DNA from: Kutzneria kofuensis
Lineage (GTDB): Bacteria > Actinomycetota > Actinomycetes > Mycobacteriales > Pseudonocardiaceae
DNA: 64,000 nt
Assembly (NCBI RefSeq): GCF_014203355.1
Contig: NZ_JACHIR010000001.1
Span: forward strand, 7,318,038-7,382,037
Direction: 5' to 3'
Below are positions 62,266 through 64,000 of the stretch, piece by piece (positions within the stretch are counted from its first letter, which is position 1; each line of letters begins with the position of its first letter). The notes under the pieces were generated by a model. The model did not search any database. It was given only the letters and a program-made list of their open reading frames with translations, and was not told the DNA's origin. Made by a program: the position numbers and the translations under genes.

Positions 62266-63691
62266 TACTACAGCCGCACGGTGTGATACTTGTCGGCGTG
62301 TCGTGTTCACGGAGACCGCCGATGCGTGATCGACTTGGGTGTGCCGGACATGGAGCAGGACCTCACGGCCCTACCGGAGACGAACGCGGACGATCGCCTG
62401 GCGCGGTGGCGGGCAGGGTTCGAGGACATGTTCGCGCTGGTCGCAGGCCGGTTCGCACAGGCAGACTCACGCCACCGGGCCAGGATGTACCTGCTGGGCT
62501 TGCTGTCGGGCGCCGAGCGCAAGAACTCCTGGACGATCGCCGAGCAGGCCGGTGACCTGGCCCCTGACGGCATGCAGCGCCTGCTGAACTTCTACCGCTG
62601 GGACGCCGACGCGGTCCGAGACGACCTGCGGGACTACGTGCTGGACCAGATCACTGATCCCACCGGGGTCGTGGTCGCCGACGAGACCGGATTCCTCAAG
62701 AAAGGCACCAAATCCGCCGGTGTCCAACGGCAGTACTCCGGCACCGCCGGTCGGATCGAGAACTGCCAACTCGGCGTGTTCTTGACCTACGTGTCGGCCC
62801 GGGGGCGGGCGTTGATCGACCGCGAGCTCTACCTGCCCGCGTCCTGGACCGACGACCGCGAGCGCTGCGCGGAGGCCGGGATCGACGAGGATGTGGAGTT
62901 CGCGACCAAGCCCGTGCTGGCCCAACACATGCTGGCTCGCCTGCTGGAGGCGGGAAGGGACATCGACTGGTTCACCGCGGACGAGGCATACGGCGACAAT
63001 CCCGGCCTGCGAACCTGGCTAGAAGACAACGACATCGACTACGTCATGGCCGTTTCCTGCGATCAGCGCTTCACCACCCCGAAAGGCGCTGTGCGGGCGG
63101 ATGCGTTGGCTCGCAGCGCACCGCGCAAGGGCTGGCAACGCCTGTCGGCCGGTGAGGGCAGCAAGGGGCGCCGGCTGTATGACTGGCTGCTGCTGGACCC
63201 GGGCGCGGACGAGCACCTTCTCGTGGTGCGCCGGTCGATCAGCAAGCCGGACGAGTTGGCGTACTACATCTGCCACACCCGCCGTCCCGTGCCGTTGGCA
63301 GAACTTGTCCGGGTCGCCGGCAGTCGTTGGGGTGTCGAGGAAACCTTCCAGTTCGCCAAGAACGAGACCGGCTTGGACCACTACCAGGTCCGCAAGTATC
63401 AGGCGTGGTACCGACATGTCACGCTGTCGATGCTGGCCGCCGCGTTCCTGGCCGTGACCGCGTCCGCTGAACGCGACCGCGACGCAAAGGGGGCGTCACA
63501 GCCGGCCACGAGTGTTTGATCCCGTTGTCGTGCAACGAGATCAGACGTTTGTGGGCCATCCTGACGCGACCGACGCACCCCCGAGCGCACACTGATCGAT
63601 GGTCGGACTGGCGGCGACTTCATCAGACCCACGCCCGGCGATGCCACTACCAGCGGCAACACCGCAAACATCACAGCCTGCGGCTGTAGTA
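62266..63691. mobile_element. Intact IS701-like insertion sequence
   Basis: Terminal inverted repeats begin TACTACAGCCGCA at 62266 and match 20 of 22 positions of the reverse complement of 63670-63691. A 4-bp direct repeat CTAA (62262-62265 and 63692-63695) flanks them, which fits the YTAR-type 4-bp target duplication of this family. The element is about 1.43 kb with one intact transposase gene. The segment 63520-63669 after the transposase holds no further gene. Confidence 0.85.
62350..63519 (+). CDS. IS701-family DDE transposase
   Basis: The 389-residue transposase (from ATG 62350) has the IS701/DDE_5 layout: LGLLSGAERKNSWTIAE near the N-terminus, the first catalytic Asp in VVADETGFLKKGTKS, the second in WFTADEAYGDNPGL and the Glu region WGVEETFQFAKNETGLDHYQVR. 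The frame opens at 62290, so a GTG start at 62341 or earlier is possible. No frameshift or stop interrupts it, and it lies between intact terminal repeats, so it may be active. Confidence 0.92.
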   Translation: MEQDLTALPETNADDRLARWRAGFEDMFALVAGRFAQADSRHRARMYLLGLLSGAERKNSWTIAEQAGDLAPDGMQRLLNFYRWDADAVRDDLRDYVLDQITDPTGVVVADETGFLKKGTKSAGVQRQYSGTAGRIENCQLGVFLTYVSARGRALIDRELYLPASWTDDRERCAEAGIDEDVEFATKPVLAQHMLARLLEAGRDIDWFTADEAYGDNPGLRTWLEDNDIDYVMAVSCDQRFTTPKGAVRADALARSAPRKGWQRLSAGEGSKGRRLYDWLLLDPGADEHLLVVRRSISKPDELAYYICHTRRPVPLAELVRVAGSRWGVEETFQFAKNETGLDHYQVRKYQAWYRHVTLSMLAAAFLAVTASAERDRDAKGASQPATSV

Positions 63692-63747
63692 CTAAATACG
63701 CCCCTCACATCGGCCCAACCCAACACCTCTGGCTACCAGCCACCCCC

Positions 63748-64000
63748 TCACCGGCATTGCTCACCCAGCCCCGGCCCCGGTCGCACAACCTCCCGCGCCG
63801 CCGCCCGGCTTGCGTTCCACTCACGGGCGTCGTCGATCGGCAATGGACGCCACGGCATCGCGCACGCCTTCAATCCGTCCGGCAACCCGTCCAGCGCCGG
63901 CAGGATGTCCACCGACAGTCCTGACAGGTACAGCGAATCCAACCGCTGCGTCTGCTGCCACCGCTGCACATCCTGCCGTGCCACCAGGTATTCCGGATTG
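63748..64000 (-). CDS. C-terminal part of an unidentified protein (runs off the window edge)
   Basis: The minus-strand frame is open to the last base, and its codons before the first possible GTG (63984) still read sensibly (…NPEYLVARQDVQRWQQTQRLDSLYLSG…). The start is therefore beyond the window. At least 83 residues are visible, rich in charged and Leu residues, with no recognised motif. It ends about 50 bp from the right end of the insertion sequence. Function unknown. Confidence 0.55.
   Translation of the reverse strand, partial: NPEYLVARQDVQRWQQTQRLDSLYLSGLSVDILPALDGLPDGLKACAMPWRPLPIDDAREWNASRAAAREVVRPGPGLGEQCR

Overview
The window is high-GC actinobacterial DNA: GTG/TTG starts, mostly G or C in third codon positions, GC-rich stem-loops without U-runs, many ATGA/TGATG start-stop overlaps, and families typical of soil actinomycetes (SARP and LAL regulators, a DUF222/HNH protein, DUF6069, CBM13-linked hydrolases). 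The gene mix fits Pseudonocardiaceae (Kutzneria or Amycolatopsis-like), but that is inference. No rRNA, tRNA or CRISPR was seen.

Layout. 0-8 kb: the 3' part of a SARP/NB-ARC regulator; a glycosidase-TetR operon divergent from a sugar isomerase-oxidoreductase operon; an ECF sigma factor with a membrane partner. 8-16 kb: a DeoR-MFS pair and a hydroxyquinol-degradation operon (FMN reductase plus a fused maleylacetate reductase/hydroxyquinol dioxygenase), then an Lrp regulator and a TetR divergent from a DUF1348 gene. 16-22.8 kb: an M20 amidohydrolase ending in a 56-bp tandem repeat, small conserved genes, a xylulokinase-like kinase and a LuxE/LuxC-like fatty-acyl activation and reduction pair. 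22.9-31.3 kb: secreted enzymes, including a sialidase-like protein, a serine hydrolase, and a translationally coupled GH16-CBM13 / GH75-CBM13 / CBM13-GH18 operon beside a second GH16 gene. 31.5-40.3 kb: a ROK repressor divergent from a complete oligopeptide-type ABC importer followed by a GH1 beta-glucosidase. With the GH16 glucanases this reads as a beta-glucan or laminarin utilisation locus.

41.8-50.6 kb is the most interesting region. It is a tightly coupled biosynthetic cluster: TPR stub, methyltransferase-like protein with a degenerate SAM loop, SDR lacking the catalytic Tyr, PLP aminotransferase, AurF-type diiron N-oxygenase and a tryptophan-2,3-dioxygenase-family haem protein. It is followed by a large LAL regulator and a convergent stand-alone YcaO protein. 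I recognise no described pathway with this combination.

51-60.6 kb: a GlxA-type regulator with an isochorismatase-like hydrolase; a copper locus (CopC-CopD protein, YcnI, zf-HC2 membrane protein) in which the zf-HC2 and YcnI reading frames are fused; a divergent ECF sigma factor with an apparently leaderless start; polyprenol-phosphate mannose synthase; a Ser/Thr kinase and two exported proteins. 60.6-64 kb is a mobile zone: a DUF222/HNH gene flanked by two inverted copies of a 120-bp palindromic element, next to an intact IS701-like element with a 4-bp target duplication.

Three dispersed 84-106 bp palindromic repeats lie at 2.6, 20.2 and 31.4 kb. Their arms supply the last codons and stop codons of at least three genes.
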